Below are positions 9,025-16,050 of a stretch of DNA of 39,634 nucleotides, one piece after another; the first letter of the stretch is position 1, and each line of letters begins with the position of its first letter. Position numbers and translations under genes: made by a program. Below the pieces are notes generated by a model. That model saw only the letters and a list, made by a program, of their open reading frames with translations, searched no databases and was not told the DNA's origin. The stretch comes from a virus, in IMG/VR virus record IMGVR_UViG_3300037459_000080, positions 1 through 39,634 of that record; one strand, 5' to 3'.

Positions 9025-9434
9025 TACCCCCCCTCAATATCATGTTTACGCATAAATGGCACATCCTCATCTAATCCCTGATCAAGATTCTGCACTGGCG
9101 CTTGGTTCTGCACTGGCGCTTGATACGCTGGCGGCGGTGCCCCTTGTTGGCTTCCTGCATTACTGATGCGCCATGCTTGAAGCGTGTTAAAGTATCTAAC
9201 CTCACCTTGAGGACTTGTCCACTTCCTACCCTTCAAGTTATAACTAACCTCTACCTGCATTCCGACTTGATAGTTATTTAAGATATCGCATTTATCTTGT
9301 ATAACCTCAAACTGTACCGACTCTGGATAATCACCCTCAAGCGACACAACAAACTCACGTTTCTTAAATGTTGCGCTGATCTGCTGTGTATCTTTAATTA
9401 ACTCTATATTACCTTTTGCGATTAAATTACTCAT
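9024..9434 (-). CDS. DUF3127 single-stranded DNA-binding protein (136 aa)
   Basis: Residues 1-93 match the DUF3127 OB-fold pattern: TQQISATFKKREFVV, VQFEVIQDKCDIL, then GRKWTSPQGEVRYFNTLQAWRI. A disordered P/Q-rich linker (APPPAYQAPVQNQAPVQN) follows, then an acidic motif DEDVPF that resembles the SSB tip recruiting partner proteins. Unusually, nine more residues (MRKHDIEGG) follow it. The protein should coat ssDNA made by the neighbouring exonuclease and used by Erf. It is coupled to the exonuclease gene by an ATGA overlap. Confidence 0.85.
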   Translation of the reverse strand: MSNLIAKGNIELIKDTQQISATFKKREFVVSLEGDYPESVQFEVIQDKCDILNNYQVGMQVEVSYNLKGRKWTSPQGEVRYFNTLQAWRISNAGSQQGAPPPAYQAPVQNQAPVQNLDQGLDEDVPFMRKHDIEGG

Positions 9435-10252
9435 GATGCTACTCCTGTTATTTCTTTAATATATTCTCTACATAACTCAACTCTCGCTACAATTCGCTGT
9501 ATAACGCTTTCATCGTAAGTAAAGTCAAATCTCTTTATTCTCTTATCCATCGGTATTTTATCATAACTATGATTAGCTACCACTCTATCAAAAACCTTAT
9601 TAGCCTGTTCTGTATCTAACCCATAACTCTTCCTATTTATCTCTTTTTCTACTATATCAGCTGGTGTATTTACAAGCACATAACACAAAGCATAATTCTT
9701 AACCTTCCACAAATCCAAGTAAATCTGGCCCTGATAAAAGTAATCATCATTAACGCGCAACTCAGCCTTAAATAATGGGAATGTAAAGCAGTCAAAACTA
9801 CACTTTGAGTCAACTATCAAATCTATTTCATCAATGTATAAGTCACACTCTCCAGTCATGTGCTCATTTTCTAGCCGATCTGTATTCTTCCCATAACCAA
9901 AAGGTAGGCTATAATGGTCCATGATCATATTTAAAGCTTCTTCTTCACACTGATTACCCTTATCCAGATACTTACTCGAAATATCTTTTCGACGGCCATA
10001 CACCTGCTCTTTTATCCACTCCTTAATATAAGTCTTAGCGCCTTCCGGTAACTTATCTGACGGCTTAGCGCTCTGACTCTTCTTGTACTTCTCCTGTAGT
10101 TTTGTTAATTTATCCTCTTGCGGTGTTGTCAGTGGAGTTGTTTTATTCTCAAGCTTCTGCATCTCTGCAATCTGCTTATCCGTTATAGTCTTCAAACTGC
10201 CCATGATCTTGCCACAGGCTGAAGCTCGTATTTTGAATTTAGGTAGATTCAT
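9431..10252 (-). CDS. YqaJ-type viral recombinase exonuclease (273 aa)
   Basis: A PD-(D/E)XK nuclease of the YqaJ/lambda-exo group. The active-site pattern is visible: KGNQCEEEA (98-106), GECD (134-137) and DSK (148-150), then the QGQIYLDLW helix (about 174-182). The N-terminus (IRASACGKIMG) also fits the family. A charged helical insertion lies at about 30-70. It would resect dsDNA ends to give the ssDNA annealed by Erf. It lies in the left early operon between a membrane protein and the SSB, with TAATG and ATGA overlaps. Confidence 0.85.
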   Translation of the reverse strand: MNLPKFKIRASACGKIMGSLKTITDKQIAEMQKLENKTTPLTTPQEDKLTKLQEKYKKSQSAKPSDKLPEGAKTYIKEWIKEQVYGRRKDISSKYLDKGNQCEEEALNMIMDHYSLPFGYGKNTDRLENEHMTGECDLYIDEIDLIVDSKCSFDCFTFPLFKAELRVNDDYFYQGQIYLDLWKVKNYALCYVLVNTPADIVEKEINRKSYGLDTEQANKVFDRVVANHSYDKIPMDKRIKRFDFTYDESVIQRIVARVELCREYIKEITGVAS

Positions 10253-10635
10253 TATTTCACCATCGGCAAATCTTTGAATCTCTTATCAACATAAGGCGCG
10301 TTCCACCAGTATGTATTTTTAAGCTTCTCTTGAACAAGCCACCTATTATAATCAAGAACTTTAATTGATAGAGTTGCCAACTCCTCATCAGTAACATCAG
10401 TGCTCCTTATTCGTATTAACTCATCTTGTAGTGTTTTATTTTCTAATTTAGCTTCATTATAATCAATCTCAGAGAACATTAACCTACAAGTTAATGTGAA
10501 AAAAGTAATAAAGCACAATGCTGATGTCAAGTAAGACACACAAAACAAAGTAAAATTCTCCATTCTATCAAATTCTCTAATCCCAATAAACCCACAAGTC
10601 ACACAAATAACCAAACTTATTATTATCAACATCAT
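10252..10635 (-). CDS. Two-pass membrane protein next to muramidase (127 aa)
   Basis: Two hydrophobic segments (about residues 2-18 and 29-54) are followed by a charged, helical soluble tail of about 70 residues (EAKLENKTLQDELIRIR). RBS AGGAG lies about 10 bases before the ATG. The muramidase-like gene ends one base upstream, so the two may form a lysis or peptidoglycan-processing pair; a holin role is possible but the long soluble C-terminus is unusual for one. Its position among recombination genes is odd. No family recognised. Confidence 0.6.
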   Translation of the reverse strand: MMLIIISLVICVTCGFIGIREFDRMENFTLFCVSYLTSALCFITFFTLTCRLMFSEIDYNEAKLENKTLQDELIRIRSTDVTDEELATLSIKVLDYNRWLVQEKLKNTYWWNAPYVDKRFKDLPMVK

Positions 10636-10636
10636 C

Positions 10637-10999
10637 TTACAATACTCCTTCTACTTTTCGTTTATATTCTTCGCTACAATCCTTGAACACGCCGCCACTC
10701 TGCCAGCTCATGGCTAACTGCTTTAGCGTTGGCTCCCTGCCGACTTTCTTAACATACCGATCACGCTGGTACTGCAAGAAGATAGTACACATTCTACGAG
10801 ACTTGTTAATATCCCATCGATCATTGAGGTCAAAGATTCCGTCAGCGCCTTTCATCTCTAGAATCCGATTAACCTCCTTAACCATAATCGGCCTTATCTG
10901 CAATATTCCCACAGCGTCCTCAGAGTAATTATGCGCTCTTTGATGGCCGCCTGACTCGATGGATATGAGCGCTGTTATTATCATTGTGAAAGATATCAT
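10637..10999 (-). CDS. Lysozyme-like/lytic transglycosylase-type protein (120 aa)
   Basis: The sequence ALISIESGGHQRAHNYSE, then AVGILQIRPIMVKEVNRI, fits the lysozyme-like (SLT) fold: the catalytic glutamate would be E15 in IESGG and the GILQI strand is typical. The helix with KQLAMSWQSGG closes the domain. At 120 residues it is a minimal catalytic domain without a cell-wall-binding part. There is no clear signal peptide; the hydrophobic start is part of the catalytic helix. It should cleave peptidoglycan. I see no other endolysin in the genome, so this may be it, although it lies in the early left operon. ATGA overlap with the gene before. Confidence 0.7.
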   Translation of the reverse strand: MISFTMIITALISIESGGHQRAHNYSEDAVGILQIRPIMVKEVNRILEMKGADGIFDLNDRWDINKSRRMCTIFLQYQRDRYVKKVGREPTLKQLAMSWQSGGVFKDCSEEYKRKVEGVL

Positions 11000-11181
11000 T
11001 TGAGTTCATCCAAGCACTTCTGTACTATTACCCGCTTGAGTTTTCCAACTTCTTCGCACCTATTATCTAGAGCCAATTCCACTTGTCTAATCTCATCACG
11101 TAACTCTTGATTTCTAGCCTCTAGCTGATTGATTGTATCCTCTTGCCCTCTAACAAGATCCATTAATTGTGCTTTTGTCAT
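10996..11181 (-). CDS. Small coiled-coil protein (61 aa)
   Basis: Almost the whole protein is a predicted coiled coil (TINQLEARNQELRDEI, EVGKLKRVIVQ). It starts directly after the Erf stop (TAGATG) with RBS GGAGATAAAG. Short coiled-coil proteins are common beside phage recombination genes, but no function can be given. Its stop overlaps the muramidase-like gene by 4 bp, so the two are translated together. Confidence 0.6.
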   Translation of the reverse strand: MTKAQLMDLVRGQEDTINQLEARNQELRDEIRQVELALDNRCEEVGKLKRVIVQKCLDELK

Positions 11182-11772
11182 CTACTTTATCTCCTGTATA
11201 CCTTTTTTAACGCCTTCAAAATAACACCCTAGCACATCATTTAAGCTTGTAGCGTTATATTGCCTGCACACGTCGTTAACCTGCTTAAGCGTCTTAACTG
11301 CTGGGTTAGCTTTACCGACTGCTGTTAGCTCTGCGATCTGCTCCTTAGTTAGCTTCTGCTGTTGTTGCGGTTGCGTAAATTGCGGCTGTTGTAGTGGCGG
11401 CATAGTATCAGCGTCTTTTGTATCATCGATAGCAAACAAGCCATTAAGAGCGTACTTTCTGGCGTAACTGCTAGCCGCACCAGTTATCTGCGCCGGATCC
11501 ATGCCCTTCTTTGTTTCGGCTTCGCAAGCGCTAGCACTAACCGATACAGTCTTATCATCTGGACCTATAAATGTAGCGGTTGCTTTAACATAGTTTCTAT
11601 TCCCAATGTTAATAATTTCATCGGACAATAAAAGTATACAATTCTCTGACTTAAGCAATGGCTTAACCGCCTCAAGTATATCCTCACAGCTCCTGTAGTT
11701 ATACTTGCCAAAGTTATTTCTTTGTGATTTAGGCGCTTTTAGATTCGCCTGTATATTAATTAGTTCTTTCAT
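11182..11772 (-). CDS. erf: Erf-family ssDNA annealing protein (196 aa)
   Basis: The N-terminal 130 residues are a clear ERF domain: IQANLKAPKSQRNNFGKYNY, SCEDILEAVKPLLK, NYVKATATF, then KGMDPAQITGAASSYARKY and ALNGLFAIDDTKDAD. A Q/P-rich linker (LQQPQFTQPQQQQK) leads to a helical C-terminus. Erf proteins anneal complementary single strands and circularise or recombine phage DNA, working with the YqaJ exonuclease and SSB downstream. RBS AGGAGTAAGAA is well spaced from the ATG. Gene symbol given on family similarity. Confidence 0.92.
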   Translation of the reverse strand: MKELINIQANLKAPKSQRNNFGKYNYRSCEDILEAVKPLLKSENCILLLSDEIINIGNRNYVKATATFIGPDDKTVSVSASACEAETKKGMDPAQITGAASSYARKYALNGLFAIDDTKDADTMPPLQQPQFTQPQQQQKLTKEQIAELTAVGKANPAVKTLKQVNDVCRQYNATSLNDVLGCYFEGVKKGIQEIK

Positions 11773-11775
11773 TTC

Positions 11776-11985
11776 TTACTCCTCATTCTCATTCTCATTT
11801 ACTGCCGCATCTATACCTTCCTCAATACCGGATATAAGTTTACCACAATTCCACCTATCAATACTACCTATTGAGTACCCTATAGAGTTTCCAATATCCC
11901 TGTAATTAGTCCACGGTAGACACTTAACACTTAGAATTGACTTGCTTACATCTTCACTTAATTTATATAACTCTTGCTCTGTCAT
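11776..11985 (-). CDS. Small acidic protein of left operon (69 aa)
   Basis: No family recognised. The protein is acidic with a repetitive tail (NENENEE) whose codons (GAGAATGAGAATGAG) include the RBS region of the Erf gene. It contains two cysteines (KCLPW, WNCGK). RBS AAGGAGTAAGAG lies just before the ATG, the same cassette that starts many genes in this phage. It lies between a zinc-ribbon membrane protein and Erf. Confidence 0.55.
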   Translation of the reverse strand: MTEQELYKLSEDVSKSILSVKCLPWTNYRDIGNSIGYSIGSIDRWNCGKLISGIEEGIDAAVNENENEE

Positions 11986-11988
11986 CTC

Positions 11989-12198
11989 TTACTCCTTATT
12001 CTCTTTCATTCCATCCCGACCGCATTTAACACAAACTATCTGCGTCGGGTTTTCATTATCAATATTACCGTCATCATCAAGACAGCGGTACTCATGCTTG
12101 CACTTCAGTTGATTACACCATCTATTAAAACGCTCCTCACCTATTACTATTGCCGCTATTGTTATTATTATCAGTGGTATCATTATTGCCCAGAACAT
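11989..12198 (-). CDS. Membrane-anchored zinc-ribbon-like protein (69 aa)
   Basis: An N-terminal transmembrane helix (residues 2-20, IMIPLIIITIAAIVIG) is followed by a Cys/His cluster: C28, C33, H35, C39, then C56-V-K-C59. This pattern suggests a small zinc ribbon (KHEYRC ... CVKCG) on the cytoplasmic face. Function unknown. RBS AAGGAGTAC precedes the ATG. Several small Cys-pair proteins occur in the early genes of this phage, but this one alone has a membrane anchor. Confidence 0.55.
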   Translation of the reverse strand: MFWAIMIPLIIITIAAIVIGEERFNRWCNQLKCKHEYRCLDDDGNIDNENPTQIVCVKCGRDGMKENKE

Positions 12199-12230
12199 TG
12201 TGTACTCCTTAAGGGCCGAAGCCCAGTTAA

Positions 12231-12455
12231 TTAGAACATTGCAAAATCTAAATCGTTAACATCCACATCAGCTTCCTTCACTTCCTCACTAGCCGTGTAA
12301 TTACTAAGTAGTCGATTCTGCTGCTTGAGTGTCATTACTACTTTGCCGGAAGCTACCAGCGTACCTTTAGCGGCTTTGTGTGATTCCTTAAGTGCTTCAC
12401 TGCGGCCTTCTACTTTAGCTCTTAAGTTAGCGCTTCTCATTATTTCTTTCTTCAT
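12231..12455 (-). CDS. First gene of left early operon, unknown (74 aa)
   Basis: A basic N-terminal half (SANLRAKVEGRSEALKESHK) and an acidic C-terminal tail (EEVKEADVDVNDLDFAMF) suggest a small nucleic-acid or protein-binding factor; no family recognised. It is the first gene after the leftward early promoter. Its leader carries CCAACGGAGTAAGTAAG directly before the ATG, the same 21-base element found before the genes at 18148 and 18608. Confidence 0.6.
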   Translation of the reverse strand: MKKEIMRSANLRAKVEGRSEALKESHKAAKGTLVASGKVVMTLKQQNRLLSNYTASEEVKEADVDVNDLDFAMF

Positions 12456-12482
12456 CTTACTTACTCCGTTGGTTGTGTAGAT

Positions 12483-12511
12483 ATCTTACTATGGTTTTTG
12501 GGAGTAGTCAA
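12483..12511 (-). promoter_or_regulatory. Leftward early promoter
   Basis: On the minus strand TTGACT (12511-12506) and TAAGAT (12488-12483) are 17 bp apart. Transcription would start near 12476 and enter the operon whose first ATG is at 12455. It faces away from the rightward promoter at 12552-12580, with about 40 bp between their -35 boxes. Confidence 0.65.
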
Positions 12512-12544
12512 GGGATAATGAATAAATTTTGTATATTTTTTTAA

Positions 12545-12574
12545 ATGCATCTTGCATGCTTTTGTTTTATGCAC
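12545..12574. promoter_or_regulatory. ATGCA repeats over the rightward early promoter
   Basis: ATGCAT (12545-12550), GCATGC (12554-12559) and ATGCAC (12569-12574) overlap the -35 box and spacer of the rightward early promoter. Short half-site repeats like these suit a ribbon-helix-helix protein, and the first gene downstream encodes an RHH-like protein, so an autoregulatory operator is plausible (inference). Confidence 0.35.
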
Positions 12575-12580
12575 TATACT
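12552..12580 (+). promoter_or_regulatory. Rightward early promoter
   Basis: TTGCAT (12552-12557) and TATACT (12575-12580) are separated by 17 bp, a near-consensus sigma-70 promoter. Transcription would start near 12587, 30 bp before the ATG at 12616. It drives the RHH-like gene, replication genes and possibly more. Confidence 0.75.
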
Positions 12581-12615
12581 TAGTTATCTGTTAATTAAAC
12601 AAAGGAGCCATACAG

Positions 12616-12774
12616 ATGGAAAAGAAGATAGTATACAAGACAATTAGAATTACGGAAGCTGTTCATGATAAACTAATTAAACAAGTCAAAGCCAGTAAGG
12701 CTAAGCTATCAAGAAATGTCACAGCTAGTGAATGTATTGGTGAAATGATTAAAGTATACAAGAAACTAAAATGA
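12616..12774 (+). CDS. Ribbon-helix-helix-like regulator (52 aa)
   Basis: Not long, but well supported: near-consensus promoter, RBS AAAGGAG at 12601-12607, and ATGA overlap with the next gene. The sequence KTIRITEAVHDKLIKQVKAS gives an N-terminal strand (KTIRIT) followed by two helices (VHDKLIKQVKAS and TASECIGEMIKVYKKL), the Arc/MetJ-type RHH layout. Such proteins bind DNA as dimers through the strand. As first gene of the rightward early operon it is a candidate repressor or switch of the divergent promoters. Confidence 0.65.
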   Translation: MEKKIVYKTIRITEAVHDKLIKQVKASKAKLSRNVTASECIGEMIKVYKKLK

Positions 12775-12884
12775 ATAAGCGACAGGAAATTAAATCACTA
12801 AAATTAGAAAATAAGTGGCTATTGAAACAGAATAGAGAACTTATTAAGGAGATGTTCAAAGATGGCAAGACCAAAAAGAAATAA
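12771..12884 (+). CDS. Small basic helical peptide (37 aa)
   Basis: A lysine-rich, single-helix peptide (KSLKLENKWLLKQNRELIKE) that begins in an ATGA overlap with the RHH-like gene and ends 23 bases inside the replication gene. It carries the RBS of that gene (AAGGAGATG region at 12846-12854) within its coding sequence. It could be a functional peptide or mainly a translational coupling device between the two neighbours. Confidence 0.4.
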   Translation: MNKRQEIKSLKLENKWLLKQNRELIKEMFKDGKTKKK

Positions 12885-13593
12885 TGCTGACTACTTCTCT
12901 CATGACACAGGGATGAGGAATGATCCAAAGATAAAAGCCTTGAGAAATAAGTTCGGCTGTACTGGTTATTCTGTGTATTGCATGATGTTGGAAGTACTAA
13001 CAGGGTCTGATTTCTTTAAAAGAAAGATAGATGACATAGAAATTGAGATTTTAAGCGCTGACTTCGGTATTGAGGCTGACTTATTCTCTGAAATTCTACA
13101 GTATATGCTGAGGCTAAGACTCTTACAATCTGGAGATAACTGCGAGTTTCTGTCACAGAAATTAACAGATAGGCTACAACCTGTCATAGATAAACGCAGT
13201 AACTCCCGCAAGAAGGTGGTTTCTGTCACAGAAAGTACACAAAGTAAAGTAAAGGAAAGTAAAGTAAAGAAAAGTAAAGATAATAAAACTAAAGAACAAA
13301 ACGAAAAGCTTGAGATTGATTTTGAAATATTCTGGAATGACTACCCTAAGAAAAAGGAGAAACAGAAAGCAAAAGCTACATTATCAAAATACATCAAACT
13401 TGGTGTAGGAATAGAAAAGATATGTGAAGCCATGAATAAAGATGAGGCGCTAAGAAATGAATACCAGTTTATTCCATATCCTTCAACATGGTTAAATAAA
13501 ACACCTTGGCTGGATGAGGAGTTTAAGCCAATGAAGGATAAAGAGATGAGTAAAGAGGAGAGACAAGCAGAATGGGCAAGGAAACACACATGA
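12862..13593 (+). CDS. Lin1244/Lin1753-type (DUF4373) replication protein (243 aa)
   Basis: Residues 1-95 follow the Lin1244/Lin1753 N-terminal domain: ARPKRNNADYFSHDTGMRND, then KFGCTGYSVYCMMLEVL. A lysine/serine linker (SKVKESKVKKSKDNK, about 128-148) leads to a C-terminal part with FEIFWNDYPKKKEKQKA and IPYPSTWLNKTPWLDE, a motif widespread in phage replication initiators. It should recognise the origin and recruit the primase-helicase encoded next. The linker DNA is an AAAGTAAAG repeat that may be part of the origin. Ends in an ATGA overlap with the helicase start at 13590. Confidence 0.8.
   Translation: MARPKRNNADYFSHDTGMRNDPKIKALRNKFGCTGYSVYCMMLEVLTGSDFFKRKIDDIEIEILSADFGIEADLFSEILQYMLRLRLLQSGDNCEFLSQKLTDRLQPVIDKRSNSRKKVVSVTESTQSKVKESKVKKSKDNKTKEQNEKLEIDFEIFWNDYPKKKEKQKAKATLSKYIKLGVGIEKICEAMNKDEALRNEYQFIPYPSTWLNKTPWLDEEFKPMKDKEMSKEERQAEWARKHT
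13241..13289. repeat. AAAGTAAAG iteron-like repeats inside the replication gene
   Basis: About 49 bp carry four near-direct copies of AAAGTAAAG, with one strand almost pure purine. Many phages place their replication origin inside the initiator gene as iterons followed by AT-rich DNA, and the sequence after 13280 is AT-rich. The same repeat also encodes the K/S linker common in this protein family, so coding constraint is the alternative explanation. Confidence 0.35.
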
Positions 13594-15365
13594 AGGATTA
13601 TAGAGATTATGGGATTGATGTAGAGGGAAAGGTATCAGGCGAAGTGCAAACAACCTGTCCAGAGTGTTCAGCTGGTAGGAAAAAGAGCAGTGACCGCTGT
13701 TTATCAATTAACCTAGATAAGGGAGTATGGCATTGCCATCACTGCAATTGGCAAGGTGGGCTTCAGTCAGATAAGCCCGTATATGGACAGAAAGCGCAGT
13801 ACAAAGCAATTAAGCCTAAGGGGGTATATAAGAAGTCGTGCGAAGACTTAACAGAGCTTACAAGCGCTCAAATAGAGTTTTTCAATAAAAGAGGTATCAG
13901 TAAATACACACTGGATAGAATGTACGTGGGCAATGGTGCGCTATGGGTAGGACAAGATAAGCCGCTAGAAAACTTCATAGCTTTTCAGTACATCAAGAAT
14001 AATATGCGGGTAAACACCAAGTATAGAAACAGTAAAAAGGAGATGCGGCAGGATAAGAACGGCGAAAAGTGTTTTTATAACTGGGATAGAATTAAGGACG
14101 CTAAAGATATTTTCATTACTGAAGGTGAGATGGATGCTCTAGCAATGTTTGAGTGTGGTTATGAGTCAGTAACAAGTGTTCCAGACGGCGCGCCAGCTCC
14201 AAGCAATAACGACTTAAGCAATAAGTTTTCATTCCTCACTGATGAGTTCTTTGAGATATGCGACAAGGCTGATAGAATATTCTTAATGACTGATAAAGAC
14301 ATTAACGGTGTATTCTTAGAGAGTGAGCTAAGACGCCGGATTGATATTGAATATAGCAAGTGCCATCAAGTTATCTATCCTGATGATTGCAAGGATATCA
14401 ATGACGTACTGGTTAAGTATGGAGAGGATGAAGTAAACAATGTAATCAATAACTCTAAGCCCTATCCGGTGGACGGCGTTAAAACATTCGGTGATTACAG
14501 AGAGGACATATTAAACTATTATCATAACGGGGTAGAAGAGGGCACAAGTACAGGTTGGCCGATGCTTGATGATCACTACACACTTCATGAGGGCCGCTTA
14601 AACATCTTAACAGGTATACCCAACAGCGGTAAGTCAGAGTGGCTTGATGCGATGATAGTCAATACAATTGTTAATCATGCTTGGCACTGGGCGGTCTTCT
14701 CTCCTGAGAATATGCCCGCTGAATTACACTTTCAAAAATACGCAGAGAAGATCACCGGTCAATCAATGATGCACGGCCATGATAGAATGTCAGAGAGTGA
14801 TGTTGAATTAGCTATTGAGGCAGTTGATAGAGCAATTGACTTAATTATACCTGATGAGGATAGCCGGACACTTGACTGCATCTTTAAAGCAATACTTGAG
14901 TCAGTGCGCCGGAAAGGTATTAGAGGTTTTGTTATCGATCCTTGGAATGAGATTGACCACAAGTTTAATGGTAAAACCGAAACTGATTATATATCTGAAA
15001 CGCTTGGAGTAATCCGACGGTTTGCACGTAAGCATAAATTATCAGCTTGGATTGTAGCTCACCCTCAGAAGTTACAGCGAGATAAAAGCGGCCAGTATCC
15101 TATCCCTAGCCTATATGATATATCCGGCGGCGCTCATTGGAATAATAAAGCCGATAACGGTGTGGTAGTATGGCGCAACTTTACAGAGAATGCAGAGGAC
15201 TCATACACAGAGATATACATTAAAAAGGTGAGGTTTAAAACGGATGGTAAAATAGGAAGTGTGAAGTTTAGATGGAACTATAAGAACGGCCGATATACAC
15301 AGATGATAAACGCAGATAATACGGCTGATGAACAAGAGGAGGAGTATTATAAGTCGAAATACTAA
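13590..15365 (+). CDS. Primase-helicase (Twinkle/T7 gp4-type, 591 aa)
   Basis: Start chosen at 13590 (ATGA overlap, AAGGAA upstream) rather than 13572. In order: a zinc ribbon with C23-x2-C26 and C49-H-H-C52; a TOPRIM domain with E178 in FITEGEMDALAMF and D235-K-D237; and a RecA-type helicase core with Walker A GIPNSGKS (K348), FVIDPWNEID as Walker B, and AHPQK. It should unwind DNA and prime lagging strands at the replication fork. Length and domain order fit the family. It lies directly after the Lin1244 replication gene. Confidence 0.92.
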   Translation: MKDYRDYGIDVEGKVSGEVQTTCPECSAGRKKSSDRCLSINLDKGVWHCHHCNWQGGLQSDKPVYGQKAQYKAIKPKGVYKKSCEDLTELTSAQIEFFNKRGISKYTLDRMYVGNGALWVGQDKPLENFIAFQYIKNNMRVNTKYRNSKKEMRQDKNGEKCFYNWDRIKDAKDIFITEGEMDALAMFECGYESVTSVPDGAPAPSNNDLSNKFSFLTDEFFEICDKADRIFLMTDKDINGVFLESELRRRIDIEYSKCHQVIYPDDCKDINDVLVKYGEDEVNNVINNSKPYPVDGVKTFGDYREDILNYYHNGVEEGTSTGWPMLDDHYTLHEGRLNILTGIPNSGKSEWLDAMIVNTIVNHAWHWAVFSPENMPAELHFQKYAEKITGQSMMHGHDRMSESDVELAIEAVDRAIDLIIPDEDSRTLDCIFKAILESVRRKGIRGFVIDPWNEIDHKFNGKTETDYISETLGVIRRFARKHKLSAWIVAHPQKLQRDKSGQYPIPSLYDISGGAHWNNKADNGVVVWRNFTENAEDSYTEIYIKKVRFKTDGKIGSVKFRWNYKNGRYTQMINADNTADEQEEEYYKSKY

Positions 15366-15425
15366 ACATCAGAAAGAAGTACAGCAAGGTAGTTAAGAAA
15401 TTTAGCGAATAAAAGTATACAGTAC

Positions 15426-15454
15426 TTGAAAATGTACGTACAGCATAATATAAT
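15426..15454 (+). promoter_or_regulatory. Palindrome-spacer promoter, copy A
   Basis: TTGAAA (15426-15431), 17-bp spacer, TATAAT (15449-15454). The spacer contains the perfect palindrome TGTACGTACA at 15433-15442, starting 7 bases after the first base of the -35 box. Three other copies have the same geometry. It serves the small-gene operon starting at 15512. Confidence 0.75.
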
Positions 15455-15491
15455 AATTGTGTAATTAAACAAGGAGTAGAAGATGAATAAC

Positions 15492-15515
15492 AAAAACAGC
15501 GAGGTGCAGGGATGA
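15492..15515 (+). repeat. Gene-junction repeat NSEVQG, copy 1
   Basis: A 24-base stretch containing GCGAGGTGCAGGGATGA is repeated exactly at 15713-15736. It supplies the RBS (GAGGTG) and ATG of the gene at 15512. Upstream of it is only a 10-codon remnant reading frame (ATG at 15483, ending NSEVQG), as if the front of a gene had been lost and its tail kept. Confidence 0.8.
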
Positions 15516-15736
15516 AAAACGACTACCAATCAAAAGACGTATGGCTAAATAAAAAAGATGATATTCCAGTGATGCTTGCCGAGGGTGTAACGGGCGATTT
15601 ATTAATGATTACTCCAAGTCTTGATAGCTGGCGGTTAGTGGAGAAATCAGGGAGGCTAATAACCAACCCTGAAGAGTTTGAGTTGATATATCGGGAAGGT
15701 ATTGGGGCGATAAAAAACAGCGAGGTGCAGGGATGA
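15512..15736 (+). CDS. Unknown small protein (74 aa)
   Basis: No family recognised. The protein has two short strand-turn elements (DIPVMLAEGVTGDLLMI, SWRLVEKSGRL) and a helix (PEEFELIYREG). It starts from the GAGGTGCAGGGATGA junction module and ends in a second copy of the same module, so its last residues (KNSEVQG) are dictated by the start signal of the next gene. First substantial gene after promoter copy A. Confidence 0.6.
   Translation: MKNDYQSKDVWLNKKDDIPVMLAEGVTGDLLMITPSLDSWRLVEKSGRLITNPEEFELIYREGIGAIKNSEVQG
15713..15736 (+). repeat. Gene-junction repeat NSEVQG, copy 2
   Basis: Exact copy of 15492-15515. It encodes the C-terminal NSEVQG of the upstream protein, and at the same time provides the RBS and overlapping ATGA start of the gene at 15733. 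Confidence 0.8.
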
Positions 15737-16050
15737 ATATTACAGACAAGCTGATTACAGCGAATATAAAAATCAAAGAACTTCAAGCAGATATTGCTCA
15801 CACAAACGAAGTCCACATCAATGATATTCGGGAGCTTCAGGCCAAAGTTGACCGGCTGGAGAATGGAATAATTCTCGCCATATCATCAATTGAAAAACAC
15901 ATGCACCCAAATAGAGGCGGCGCAAAATGCTGGGGTTGCATGTCATTATATGGCTACGCTCACCAAAATTACTGCATGGCAGTGAGTATTGTTGAGAGGC
16001 TTAAGAGCCTTGCACAGTGCAAGGATGAGCAAGGAGGTGAATCATGTTAG
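15733..16050 (+). CDS. Coiled-coil plus Cys-cluster protein (105 aa)
   Basis: The N-terminal half is a coiled coil (LITANIKIKELQADI, IRELQAKVDRLENGI). The C-terminal half has HMHPNRGGAKCWGCMSLYG and YC, a possible metal site with two histidines and C-W-G-C. It ends LAQCKDEQGGESC, where CKDEQGG recurs at the end of the next protein. Its stop overlaps the next start by 7 bases. Function unknown. Confidence 0.6.
   Translation: MNITDKLITANIKIKELQADIAHTNEVHINDIRELQAKVDRLENGIILAISSIEKHMHPNRGGAKCWGCMSLYGYAHQNYCMAVSIVERLKSLAQCKDEQGGESC
16017..16039 (+). repeat. Gene-junction repeat CKDEQGG, copy 1
   Basis: A 23-base segment containing CAAGGATGAGCAAGGAGG recurs with one mismatch at 16577-16599. It encodes CKDEQGG at the end of the upstream protein and holds the AAGGAGG ribosome site for the gene at 16044. 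Confidence 0.75.

Noticed and set aside
13572-13590. Longer start for the primase-helicase at 13572
   Set aside because: The ATG at 13590 overlaps the preceding stop as ATGA and has AAGGAA at correct spacing.
15483-15515. Ten-codon ORF with good RBS (AAGGAGTAGAAG)
   Set aside because: Too short to call a gene; discussed as a remnant in the junction-module finding.
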